Shown: positions 13,566 to 21,378 of the stretch, piece by piece
How the letters are laid out: every line of letters starts with the position of its first letter
Numbering within the stretch: position 1 is the stretch's first letter
Assembly: GCF_000189755.2 (NCBI RefSeq)
Contig: NZ_KI912183.1
Location: 12,564-76,563 of the forward strand
Length of the DNA stretch: 64,000 nt
DNA from: Desulfotomaculum nigrificans DSM 574
GTDB lineage: Bacteria > Bacillota > Desulfotomaculia > Desulfotomaculales > Desulfotomaculaceae
Direction: 5' to 3'
Program-made: the position numbers and the translations under genes
The notes under the pieces: model-generated
Seen by the model: the letters and a program-made list of their open reading frames with translations, nothing else
Database searches by the model: none
What the model was told of the DNA's origin: nothing

Positions 13566-14315
13566 TTGGATCAGTCTGAGATCAAAAATTTGCTCGAGCA
13601 GGTTAGAGACGGACACCTAACCATAGATCAAGGTTTGGAAAAATTAAAACATTTGCCATATGAGGATTTAGGTTTTGTCAAAATTGACCACCACCGCCAA
13701 TTACGCCGGGGCTTTGCAGAGGTAGTGTACTGTGCCGGCAAAACAGTGGAACAAGTTCAAAAGATAATGGAAGCACTGGCAAAAACAGAAAAAAATATCC
13801 TGGGAACCCGGGCAACTCCGGAAATGTATGAGGCTGTCCAGGATGTGGTGCCGGATGCAGAATATCATCAATTGGCCAGATTAATCACTGTTCAGCGCGG
13901 TGAACAAAAACAAGTAGGAAATATTTTAGTGGCTTGTGCCGGAACCTCGGATTTACCCGTTGCCGAGGAGGCAGCTATAACAGCGGAGATAATGGGTGCC
14001 AAAGTTGACAGGTTGTACGACGCAGGTGTAGCCGGTATCCATAGACTTTTGATGAACCGGGGCAAGCTAGATGCTGCGAAGGTAGTGGTAGTGGTAGCCG
14101 GAATGGAAGGGGCATTAGCCAGTGTCGTTGGGGGTCTGGTGGATAAACCAGTGATAGCGGTGCCTACCAGTGTAGGTTACGGGGCCAGTTTTAACGGCCT
14201 GGCGGCATTACTTGCAATGTTAAATAGTTGCTCTGCGGGAGTAACTGTAGTAAATATCGATAACGGGTTTGGGGCCGGTTATGCCGCAGCTATGATTAAC
14301 CGTATGGGGGAATAG
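13566..14315 (+). CDS. larB: LarB, pyridinium biscarboxylate synthase
   Basis: Carboxylates nicotinic acid adenine dinucleotide at pyridine C5 and releases AMP, the first step to the nickel-pincer nucleotide. It is 249 aa from TTG at 13566 with AGGAGGG upstream. The C-terminal half is PurE-like: ACAGTSDLPVAEEA near 123-136 and GYGASFNG near 204-211. Cys222 in NSCSAG matches the cysteine that forms an adduct with the substrate in characterised LarB. It starts one base after the larE stop and is followed 3 nt later by larC, a tight operon. Confidence 0.94.
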   Translation: MDQSEIKNLLEQVRDGHLTIDQGLEKLKHLPYEDLGFVKIDHHRQLRRGFAEVVYCAGKTVEQVQKIMEALAKTEKNILGTRATPEMYEAVQDVVPDAEYHQLARLITVQRGEQKQVGNILVACAGTSDLPVAEEAAITAEIMGAKVDRLYDAGVAGIHRLLMNRGKLDAAKVVVVVAGMEGALASVVGGLVDKPVIAVPTSVGYGASFNGLAALLAMLNSCSAGVTVVNIDNGFGAGYAAAMINRMGE

Positions 14316-14318
14316 GAT

Positions 14319-15107
14319 ATGCCGATTCTGTACTTTGATTGTTTTTCTGGTATTAGCGGAGATATGATTATCGGGGCACTGCTGGATGCCGGGCTCCCAT
14401 TTGATGTATTGGAGCAAGAAATTAAAAAACTTAAACTTGATGATTATAACATTAGGGAAGAGAAGGTCGTTAAAAGGGGTATTTCTGCCACCCAATTTAT
14501 CGTGGAAACCCATGAACATCATCCACACCGCCACCTGGTTGATATTCAAAAAATTGTAGGGGAAAGTGATCTGGAAGAACCAGTGAAAAACACCGTACTG
14601 GAGGTCTTTGCAAAGATTGCTGAGGCCGAAGGCAAGATACACGGAGTGAGTCCCGATACCATTCATTTTCATGAAGTAGGTGCCGTCGATGCCATTATTG
14701 ATATTGTAGGAGCGGTAGTAGGCTTACATACCATGGGCATTACCAAGGTATTTGCCTCCCCCCTGAATACGGGTGGCGGTTGGTCAAAATGTATGCACGG
14801 GACGATTCCGGTTCCTGCACCGGCAACCCTGGAATTGCTAAAAGGTGTCCCCATTTATAATGGGGGAGTATCCCTTGAATTGGTTACTCCCACCGGTGCT
14901 GCAATTATTACTACTGTATGCCAGGATTTTGGGCAGCTACCTCCTATGATACCAAAGGTTGTGGGTTACGGGGCCGGTACCGCAGATCCTCCGGTACCGA
15001 ACCTGCTGAGGGTTATTATAGGGGAGGAGACAAGCTGCGGGGTTAGTCATTTAAACCCTACGGAGCATAAACATACAGGACCTAAACATAACGAACACAG
15101 GCATTAA
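14319..15107 (+). CDS. larC: LarC N-terminal part only (LarC1-like), nickel insertion
   Basis: LarC is the CTP-dependent nickel-inserting cyclometallase that finishes the pincer cofactor. The protein here is 262 aa, whereas full LarC is about 400 aa; in lactobacilli larC1 and larC2 are joined by programmed frameshifting. It begins PILYFDCFSGISGDM and covers the LarC1 part (IHFHEVGAVDAIIDIVG, NTGGGWSKCMHGTIPVP), then ends in a His-rich tail (EHKHTGPKHNEHRH). The next 216 bases contain a terminator and no larC2-like frame. Either the C-terminal half is encoded elsewhere or this is a shortened form. The His-rich tail could hold nickel. Confidence 0.85.
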   Translation: MPILYFDCFSGISGDMIIGALLDAGLPFDVLEQEIKKLKLDDYNIREEKVVKRGISATQFIVETHEHHPHRHLVDIQKIVGESDLEEPVKNTVLEVFAKIAEAEGKIHGVSPDTIHFHEVGAVDAIIDIVGAVVGLHTMGITKVFASPLNTGGGWSKCMHGTIPVPAPATLELLKGVPIYNGGVSLELVTPTGAAIITTVCQDFGQLPPMIPKVVGYGAGTADPPVPNLLRVIIGEETSCGVSHLNPTEHKHTGPKHNEHRH

Positions 15108-15118
15108 GAATTTTTTTA

Positions 15119-15160
15119 ACGATAGCCTTTTACCATGTTTTTGGTTAAAGGCTAATTTTT
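15119..15160 (+). terminator. Terminator after larC
   Basis: AGCCTTTTACC pairs imperfectly with GGTTAAAGGCT around an ATGTTTTT loop, followed by AATTTTTT. It separates the MCP-larEBC operon from the next gene. Confidence 0.85.
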
Positions 15161-15323
15161 TATAAAACCAATGAAAATTCGCTAACTAAAAAACTTAAAA
15201 GATACGGTAGTTTCGAATGCAATCTATTGTTTTTAGAAGGGAAATAGGGCAGTTTAACGAATTTTAACTTAAATAAAAATGATGTTCGACTATGGTGAAT
15301 GGCCTTTGGGTAGGTGGTAAGAA

Positions 15324-16424
15324 ATGAGTATTTTTCAAAGTAGGGTTAAACGGGTACAGGACTACATCAAAAATACAGAGCTGGACTTACTGCTGGTGGT
15401 AGGAAGGGAAAATCTTATCTATTTTACGGGGTTAACCCAGATTGAATGTATGGCCATATTAATTCCCAAGGAAGGGGAGGCATGTGCCGTTACCCTGTGG
15501 TTGGATGCCGGCTATGTACAACAAGAATCGGGCATCAAAACATATGGGTATGTTTTTCCAAAAGAGAATTTAGCCAGTAAAGTTGTTAAGTGTATAAAGA
15601 ATTATGGCATGAACAAGCCGGTTATTGGTTTTGAACGGTATTTTGTGGACTTTGCCATGTATGATGAGATGAGAAAAGCTTTTCCCGAAGCTTATTTTAC
15701 TGCTGCGGGTGATATTTTTTATAAAATTCGCTCTGTTAAAGATGAACAGGAAATCAACTATATTAAACAGGCAGCTAACGCCGTTTGCTGTGGGGTTGAG
15801 GCAGCTGTAAAAGCGATTAAACCCGGCGTTACTGAATTGGAATTGTTAGCCGAAGCAGAGTATGCCATGATCAAAGCGGGTTCAGCCGGGTCCCCATTTC
15901 GTCCGCAGATTGTTTCAGGTGACAGAACACTGTTAACCCACCCCTGCAGCAGTGACAGAAAAATCAATTCTGGGGAAATAGTAGTTATTCATTTAGGAGC
16001 AACCTACCGGGGGTATTGTGCTAAAATGTGTCGTACCGTTGCACTGGGGCAAATTCCTCGGGAACAGGAGCAAGTTTACGAATTGTTGCTTGAGGCCCAG
16101 CAACGTGCCATTGATGAGTTGAAACCTGGTGTAACGGCCGATAGTGTGGATAGAGCTGCCCGGGAAATCATAGAGAAGGCCGGGTATCAGCGTTATTACC
16201 TTGATTATGTGGGATACGGCGTAGGGTTACGGCAGTCTGAATTTTATCCGATTATTGGTAAGGGGAGGAACGAAGTAATTGAAGCCGGTATGGTTGTTGA
16301 CCTACTCTTGCCCACTATTTATTTGCGCGGAATCGGCGGCCCCAGGGTTACCGATGTAATTCATGTTGGGGAGAAGACTAATGAAATCCTTACTGACTAC
16401 CCACGTGAGTTAATCAGGTTATGA
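15324..16424 (+). CDS. M24 (creatinase/aminopeptidase P fold) protein without metal ligands
   Basis: 366 aa: creatinase-type N-terminal domain (about 5-135) and a pita-bread M24 domain (about 145-360). The five metal-binding positions of M24 peptidases are replaced: His223 in VVIHLGA and Lys234 in CAKMCRT where Asp is expected, Tyr298 in GYGVGL where His is expected, Leu about 329 and Thr343 (RVTD) where Glu is expected. It therefore should not be a metallopeptidase. It may be a metal-independent creatinase-like hydrolase or a binding protein. ATG 15324 has only a weak ribosome site (GGTGG). It sits 54 nt before the nickel permease and after larC, so a link to that pathway is possible. Confidence 0.85.
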   Translation: MSIFQSRVKRVQDYIKNTELDLLLVVGRENLIYFTGLTQIECMAILIPKEGEACAVTLWLDAGYVQQESGIKTYGYVFPKENLASKVVKCIKNYGMNKPVIGFERYFVDFAMYDEMRKAFPEAYFTAAGDIFYKIRSVKDEQEINYIKQAANAVCCGVEAAVKAIKPGVTELELLAEAEYAMIKAGSAGSPFRPQIVSGDRTLLTHPCSSDRKINSGEIVVIHLGATYRGYCAKMCRTVALGQIPREQEQVYELLLEAQQRAIDELKPGVTADSVDRAAREIIEKAGYQRYYLDYVGYGVGLRQSEFYPIIGKGRNEVIEAGMVVDLLLPTIYLRGIGGPRVTDVIHVGEKTNEILTDYPRELIRL

Positions 16425-16478
16425 TGTATAGATATATAAATGGGTCAAAGAGCCAGATTGATTGAAGGAGGCAGACGC

Positions 16479-17510
16479 GTGAATCAAATTAAAATTGTTA
16501 ACAAAACGGCTATCGACCGTCCGAAATGGTTCTTCTATGCCCTTGCTGTGCTGGCAATTCATATCCTGGGGTTAACCCTTTTGATTACGGGGGCAGGGGA
16601 TCACCCGGAACTCCTTGGAATGGGATTTCTTACTTACACCCTTGGCTTACGCCATGCCTTTGATGTAGACCACATTGCGGCCATCGATAACACCGTTCGT
16701 AAGCTGCTGCAGCAAAGGGAAGACCCAACCGGTATAGGTTTCTTCTTTTCCTTAGGACATTCGTCAGTCGTTTTTTTAATGACCTTGTTTACTATTTTTG
16801 CTATGAATATTGTACAACAAGAACTTCCTCAACTAAAGGAAATCGGGGGTCTGATTGGTACTACCGTTTCAGGGGGATTCCTTCTTTTTCTCGGGCTTAT
16901 TAACCTCTATATCTGGAACGATATTTACCGTACCTTTACCAGGATGCGGCGTGGTGAATTTAATGAAGATAACCTGGAACAGCTACTCCTCTCCCGGGGA
17001 CTCATTGCCCGTATTGTAAGCCCGCTGTACCGGTTTATAAACAAGAGTTGGCAGGTTTTCCCGATGGGCTTCCTGTTCGGATTGGGTTTTGATACGGCCA
17101 GTGAGGTGGCCTTACTGGCTATATCCGTAGGAGCTGCACGGGAAACCATACCTTTAGCAGGTATTATTTCCTTCCCTATCTTGTTTGCAGCCGGTATGAG
17201 CTTGCTTGATACAGCGGACGGGGTGTTTATGTGCAATGCCTATCGCTGGGCTTTTGCCACGCCGTTACGAAAGATATACTATAATTTGACGATCACCGGG
17301 GTCTCTGTGGTGGTTGCCTTATTTATTGGATTTGTTGAGGTTGCTCAGGTATTGTCGTCTAAGATTGGGCTAAACGGTTGGGTTTGGAACTGGGTGCAGA
17401 ACCTGGATTTAAACAGATTTGGCTATCTTTTGGTGTTTTTATTTGTCCTGATATGGGCCGTTTCTTTTGGACTATGGAAATTTCTGGACCTCGAGAAACA
17501 GAGGACTTAG
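16479..17510 (+). CDS. nixA: NiCoT-family nickel/cobalt permease
   Basis: Secondary high-affinity nickel (cobalt) transporter of the HoxN/NixA family in the inner membrane. GTG 16479 is preferred because AAGGAGG lies at 16464-16470; an in-frame ATG at 16440 would add 13 residues. It is about 343 aa with roughly eight hydrophobic segments. Signature motifs are RHAFDVDHIAAIDN in helix II, LGHSSVVF in helix III and GFDTASEVALLAIS. Placement next to larEBC fits nickel supply for the pincer cofactor. Selectivity between nickel and cobalt cannot be read with certainty. Confidence 0.93.
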   Translation: MNQIKIVNKTAIDRPKWFFYALAVLAIHILGLTLLITGAGDHPELLGMGFLTYTLGLRHAFDVDHIAAIDNTVRKLLQQREDPTGIGFFFSLGHSSVVFLMTLFTIFAMNIVQQELPQLKEIGGLIGTTVSGGFLLFLGLINLYIWNDIYRTFTRMRRGEFNEDNLEQLLLSRGLIARIVSPLYRFINKSWQVFPMGFLFGLGFDTASEVALLAISVGAARETIPLAGIISFPILFAAGMSLLDTADGVFMCNAYRWAFATPLRKIYYNLTITGVSVVVALFIGFVEVAQVLSSKIGLNGWVWNWVQNLDLNRFGYLLVFLFVLIWAVSFGLWKFLDLEKQRT

Positions 17511-17596
17511 CGTTTTAATTTATCCACCCTTTTATGAAAACAGCAGTCGTTTTATTCTAAGTATTAGCAGATATCCTACCGGCAGAGGTGGTTTGG

Positions 17597-17886
17597 TTGA
17601 AAATTCTTTATTTTGATTGCATGGCAGGTCTCAGGGAGGATATGGCCCTGGGGGCCATGTTACAGGCCGGTGTTAGTGAAAATTATTTTTCGGAAACAAT
17701 TGGCAAAGCTTAAACTTAGCGGAGACAATGTGAGATAAAACCGGAAAGTAAATCTTTTTTAGCTTGAGTGTAAATTTTAAAGTTTTGGGAATCCGGCCAG
17801 AGGATGTCCATTCCTTCACAGAGTTGATTATCAAGGAAACTTCCTCATTGGGTATTCGGATTAGTTACCAAAATAGAATACTTTAA
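17597..17886 (+). pseudogene. Decayed second larC (N- and C-terminal scraps)
   Basis: From TTG 17597, 38 codons read KILYFDCMAGLREDMALG..., clearly matching the start of LarC (ILYFDCFSGISGDMIIG in the copy at 14.3 kb), then a stop at 17711-17713. From 17770 to 17886 another frame reads VNFKVLGIRPEDVHSF... and ETSSLGIRISYQNRIL, which resembles the C-terminal end of full-length LarC. The middle is deleted. It keeps a ribosome site ahead of the first scrap. This shows that a full-length larC once stood behind the nickel permease gene. Confidence 0.75.
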
Positions 17887-17906
17887 GAGAATTCTTTTAA
17901 TAACAT

Positions 17907-17946
17907 AAAAGCCATTTCCAAGTAAACCTTGGTAATGGCTTTTTAT
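17907..17946. terminator. Bidirectional terminator
   Basis: AAAGCCATTTCCAAG pairs with CTTGGTAATGGCTTT with Ts on one side and As on the other. It serves both the larC remnant (plus) and ubiX (minus). Confidence 0.85.
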
Positions 17947-17972
17947 TACTTGACATTATTTTATCCGATATT

Positions 17973-18554
17973 TTATCCGATGTCTGCGCCGGGCCAGCGT
18001 TTAGTGAGATTATTTTCTAATCCAAGTGTATCTAGCACTCGACCTATGGTCTGGTTTACCAAATCATCTAAAGTAACGGGCCGGTTATAAAAAGAAGGCA
18101 TTGGGGGCATAATCGTAACCCCCAGCTTAGCTAGCTTAAGCATATTTTCCAAGTGAATAGCGTTTAAAGGAGTTTCACGGGGCATTAATACCAACTTCCG
18201 TCCCTCTTTCAAAGTTACATCGGCGGCCCGCACCAGTAAATTGTCTGCGAAGCCATGGGCCAGGGCGGCCAGAGTCTTCATACTACAAGGCGCCACCACC
18301 ATACCGTTGTGTATAAATGATCCACTGGCCAATACCGATGCCAAGTTATTTTCTTTATGGCAGTAGTCGGCCAATTTAGCTACATCCTCTGGTAAATAGT
18401 TGGTCTCCAGTTCAATATTACGACTGGCCCAATTTGTTAAGATCAGGTGAGTTTCTACATTGTCCTTTTTAAGTTGTTCCAGGAGTCTTATACCATAAAT
18501 AACTCCGGTTGCACCGCTAATACCCACGACAATTCTTTTCCTATCTGCGGACAT
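17973..18554 (-). CDS. ubiX: UbiX-type flavin prenyltransferase
   Basis: Makes prenylated FMN, the cofactor of UbiD decarboxylases. It is 193 aa from ATG at 18554, which follows GAGGAGGA; an earlier in-frame ATG at 18575 would add seven residues. Motifs: RIVVGISGATG at the start (FMN loop), CSMKTLAALAHGFADNLL and the phosphate-binding run LVLMPRETPLN, then PPMPSFYNRP near the end. A ubiD gene lies 18 kb away at 36.9 kb, and this copy could supply its cofactor. It is transcribed divergently from the iclR operon. Confidence 0.92.
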   Translation of the reverse strand: MSADRKRIVVGISGATGVIYGIRLLEQLKKDNVETHLILTNWASRNIELETNYLPEDVAKLADYCHKENNLASVLASGSFIHNGMVVAPCSMKTLAALAHGFADNLLVRAADVTLKEGRKLVLMPRETPLNAIHLENMLKLAKLGVTIMPPMPSFYNRPVTLDDLVNQTIGRVLDTLGLENNLTKRWPGADIG

Positions 18555-18836
18555 TTGTTCCTCCTCTAAAAACAAAATGCTATTGAGTATAGTTTTATAT
18601 CGCTATGTTAACATAAAAAAACGAACTTTATGGCTAACAAATAAAGTTTTTTCATCCTTATCAGAAAGATACGACAATAACGAACGCATATTTAATTCTT
18701 GTAGAAGGATATCGTTAAAAGTTGACGAATTTAATTTTATAAATGAATGGCATTTGGTAATTCCGAACAACAGCGAAGTTTTACTTGTTAATCTAAGAAC
18801 TATGTTGGATAATAGTGAACAAGGGGGGATTACTAA
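18555..18836. promoter_or_regulatory. Divergent control region between ubiX and iclR
   Basis: AT-rich, 282 bases, no supported gene; an open frame from 18577 has no family resemblance. CTATGTTGGATAATAG at 18800-18815 resembles sites ahead of the BenE-like permease (26155-26168 and, inverted, 26206-26222), so it may be an operator of the adjacent IclR protein. GGGGGGA precedes the iclR start. Confidence 0.4.
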
Positions 18837-19643
18837 ATGCCAGAAACAAAATCAAAAAGGTCCGGAGAAACACAAATCAGATCGGTAGGAAAAGCTTTAA
18901 CAATTATTAACTATTTAGCAGAATCCCCAGGGGAGATGCCTTTGGTGAAAATAGCATCCAAACTGGGAATGGCCAAAAGTACAGTACATGGGTTACTGTC
19001 TACTCTCAAAGATTTTGGGTATATCGAACAATCACCATTTACTGGAAATTATAAACTGGGGATACGTCTTTTTGAATTAGGAAGTATCGTAGCAAATTCC
19101 TTTGATGTCCGTACAATTGCTGCGCCGTACATTCAACAACTGGTAGATAAAATCGAGGAAACGGTTCACCTGGTAACCCTGGATAAAGGGGAAGTATTAT
19201 ACATTGACAAGAGAGAAAGCCATCAATCCTTACGGATAGTTTCTCAGATAGGAATGCGCCTACCGGCCCATTGCACCGGAGTTGGAAAGGCATTGTTGGC
19301 CTATCTGCCGCCGGAAGAATTAAAATATCTTATCAAGACCAAAGGACTACCGCGTTACACCCAAAATACCATAACTGACCCCGAAAAGTTGGAAGAAGAA
19401 TTAAGACGGGTTAGGGAACGTGGTTATGCCGTTGATGTAGAAGAAATTATGGAAAGTCTGTGTTGTATAGCGGCACCGGTATTTGATCATACCGGTAAGG
19501 CGGTCGCAGCCATCAGTGTATCGGGACCGACGGCCCGCCTGGAAGGTGAGCGATTTGACATGATTGTAACCATGGTTATGCAGACGGCCAAGGAGATTTC
19601 AGCAGGATTAGGTTGCAGAAATACTCCTGGAGTAGGGAGGTGA
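18837..19643 (+). CDS. IclR-family transcription regulator
   Basis: 268 aa. Winged HTH at about 15-75 (MPLVKIASKLGMAKSTVHGLL) and IclR effector domain at about 85-260 (LPAHCTGVGKALLAYL, SLCCIAAPVFDHTGKAVAAI). ATG 18837 follows AAGGGGGGA. IclR proteins usually control catabolic operons and bind small aromatic or carboxylic effectors. It stands directly upstream of the NadC-like/MoaB-like/hydratase operon (5-nt gap to the next start) and so probably regulates it and itself. Confidence 0.93.
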   Translation: MPETKSKRSGETQIRSVGKALTIINYLAESPGEMPLVKIASKLGMAKSTVHGLLSTLKDFGYIEQSPFTGNYKLGIRLFELGSIVANSFDVRTIAAPYIQQLVDKIEETVHLVTLDKGEVLYIDKRESHQSLRIVSQIGMRLPAHCTGVGKALLAYLPPEELKYLIKTKGLPRYTQNTITDPEKLEEELRRVRERGYAVDVEEIMESLCCIAAPVFDHTGKAVAAISVSGPTARLEGERFDMIVTMVMQTAKEISAGLGCRNTPGVGR

Positions 19644-19648
19644 TTGAA

Positions 19649-20455
19649 TTGGAACTAAGGGAATTTCTTTTTCAGCCATTAAGGGATAAAAAATTTAGTT
19701 TTGTAATTACTGCTCAAGAAAAGGGTATTTTCTCCGGCGCAAAGCGTTTCAAGGAAATACTAACTGAACTTAACATAAAAGTAGATTGGGTGGCTGAAGA
19801 AGGATTTTCACTGCAACCGGATACCCCTGTTTTTCGAGGTAGCGGAACGGCTGAGAAGGTAGCCAGAGCAGAGGAAATGCTGTTAGGGGTCATAGGTAAG
19901 CCTTCCGGGGTTGCCACGGCAGCGGCTGAATTTATTAAACGAAGCGGGGGAAAAATAAAAGTTGTTTGTGGGGCGTGGAAGAAGGTGGCCCCAGAGATTC
20001 GGGCGGATTTACGCCAGGCTATTGCTACAGGCGGCGCAGGCATGCGTATTACGGAAGCTCCTTTTATTTATCTTGATAAAAACTATGTACGAATGTTTAA
20101 TGGTGTCGGACCGGCGGTCAGGCGAGCGGTGGAGTTTGACCCGGAGAGATTGGTGGCAGTGCAACTTAAGGGCGAAACGCAGCCGATTATTGAGGAAGTA
20201 AGGGAAGCGGTTGGTTCCGGGGCAAGCATCCTAATGATCGATACTGGTAACACAGCAGACCTGCGAACAGCGGTTAACGTTGCCATAGAGAATGGCTGGC
20301 GTGATAAAGTTCAATTTGCCTTTGGTGGTGGTGTCACACAAAAGGATTTTCCAGAAGTGATTGCCGCCGGTGCGGATATTGTTGATGTTGGTCGGGCCAT
20401 TATTGATGCCCCATTGCTTGATTTTCGGCTTGATGTGGAGAAAAAGGAGGAGTAA
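19649..20455 (+). CDS. NadC/ModD-type phosphoribosyltransferase paralogue with altered active site
   Basis: 268 aa with the alpha/beta-barrel layout of quinolinate phosphoribosyltransferase. TTG 19649 follows GGGAGGTGA; an in-frame ATG at 19613 overlaps iclR. Matches to NadC: SGVATAAAEFI (86-96), GGAGMRI near 128-134 where NadC has GG-x-NHR, and ILMIDTGNT where NadC has ImLDN. The NadC signature TRKTxPGLR is replaced by CGAWKKVAPEIR (107-118), and IKDNH by LDKNY. An ordinary role in NAD synthesis is therefore unlikely. It may act on another pyridine- or purine-like base, or on a nucleotide linked to the LarA-like protein downstream; this is inference. The gap to the next gene is two bases. 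Confidence 0.75.
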   Translation: MELREFLFQPLRDKKFSFVITAQEKGIFSGAKRFKEILTELNIKVDWVAEEGFSLQPDTPVFRGSGTAEKVARAEEMLLGVIGKPSGVATAAAEFIKRSGGKIKVVCGAWKKVAPEIRADLRQAIATGGAGMRITEAPFIYLDKNYVRMFNGVGPAVRRAVEFDPERLVAVQLKGETQPIIEEVREAVGSGASILMIDTGNTADLRTAVNVAIENGWRDKVQFAFGGGVTQKDFPEVIAAGADIVDVGRAIIDAPLLDFRLDVEKKEE

Positions 20456-20457
20456 CC

Positions 20458-21378
20458 GTGGAATGGGATCTCCTGGAGAAAACAACTTTCTGGATTGAGG
20501 GGATTGATCTTGAGGGAGCAAACCTCGGAGAAGTGGCTAAAACGGCGGCATTAGCCTTGGAAATGAAACCTGATGATATTATGGTTGTGGACGTAAGGCC
20601 GGGTCTAGTGGCCTTTGATGTCCTGCGGCGACAAGTGAAGGCTGAGTCAATTGTTGGTAAAGAAAAAGAGATTTTGCGGCAATTAGGTAATTTGGCCGGA
20701 GTTAAGCTGGATGCCTCAGCGGTGGTTCACTCAGAAGGTGTTCTCGGATTAATTGCCCTGGGAGAAAAGGAAGGGTTCAAAGTACTGACGGAATCAGAGA
20801 GAATGGCTGCGGATATCAGTAAAGCCGTTTCCCTGCGGGCCATTGTGTTTGCTTCCGGTAGTGAGGTCATTGCAGGCAAGATAGAGGATACCAATTCCCC
20901 TTATATTCTACAGGCCTTAGAGCAGGCTGGGTATAAAACTAAATTTGGTGGTATTTTAGAGGATAATGCGCAGGCTGCGGCCTCCGGCCTGGAAGCCGCA
21001 TTAGAACAGGGTTACGGGTTAATTATTACCACCGGTGGCGTTGGCGCAGAGGACAAGGACTTTAGCATTGAGGCCATCTGCCGCCTGGATCCTGATGCTG
21101 CAACCCCATGGATTCTTAAGTTTAAGCCGGATTATCACCGCCATCATAAAGAGGGCGTACGCATTGCCGTAGGTCAGGTGGGGATTGCCAGGATGGTGGC
21201 ATTACCTGGGCCGCACGAAGAAGCCAAGCTGGGTTGTAACCGTCTCATTGAGGGGTTACGGGCTGGTTTAGATAAGTCAGAACTAGCAGAATATATCGCC
21301 GGGGCGATCAGAGATCGTTGGCAAAACATGATGAAAAAAGGAGGACAAAAACATGGATCATCGCACCATAGCAGCTGA
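20458..21378 (+). CDS. MoaB/CinA-type (MoCF) domain protein with unrecognised N-terminal domain
   Basis: 306 aa from GTG with AGGAG upstream. Residues about 128-270 form a MoCF/CinA-like domain: FASGSEVIAGKIEDTNS, then the hallmark TTGGVGAEDKD at 191-201 and MVALPGPHEEA. Residues 1-127 are not recognised; they contain LVAFDVLRRQVKAESIVG. The domain binds molybdopterin in MoaB/MogA and pyridine-nucleotide-type ligands in CinA. In this neighbourhood either a tungsten/molybdenum cofactor or a nucleotide role is possible. The C-terminus is His/Ser-rich (HGSSHHSS). The end overlaps the next gene by 26 bases, so translation is likely coupled. Confidence 0.7.
   Translation: MEWDLLEKTTFWIEGIDLEGANLGEVAKTAALALEMKPDDIMVVDVRPGLVAFDVLRRQVKAESIVGKEKEILRQLGNLAGVKLDASAVVHSEGVLGLIALGEKEGFKVLTESERMAADISKAVSLRAIVFASGSEVIAGKIEDTNSPYILQALEQAGYKTKFGGILEDNAQAAASGLEAALEQGYGLIITTGGVGAEDKDFSIEAICRLDPDAATPWILKFKPDYHRHHKEGVRIAVGQVGIARMVALPGPHEEAKLGCNRLIEGLRAGLDKSELAEYIAGAIRDRWQNMMKKGGQKHGSSHHSS

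Noticed and set aside
18577-18888. Open frame of 103 codons between ubiX and iclR
   Set aside because: No ribosome site, no recognisable family, overlaps the iclR start and the regulatory region.
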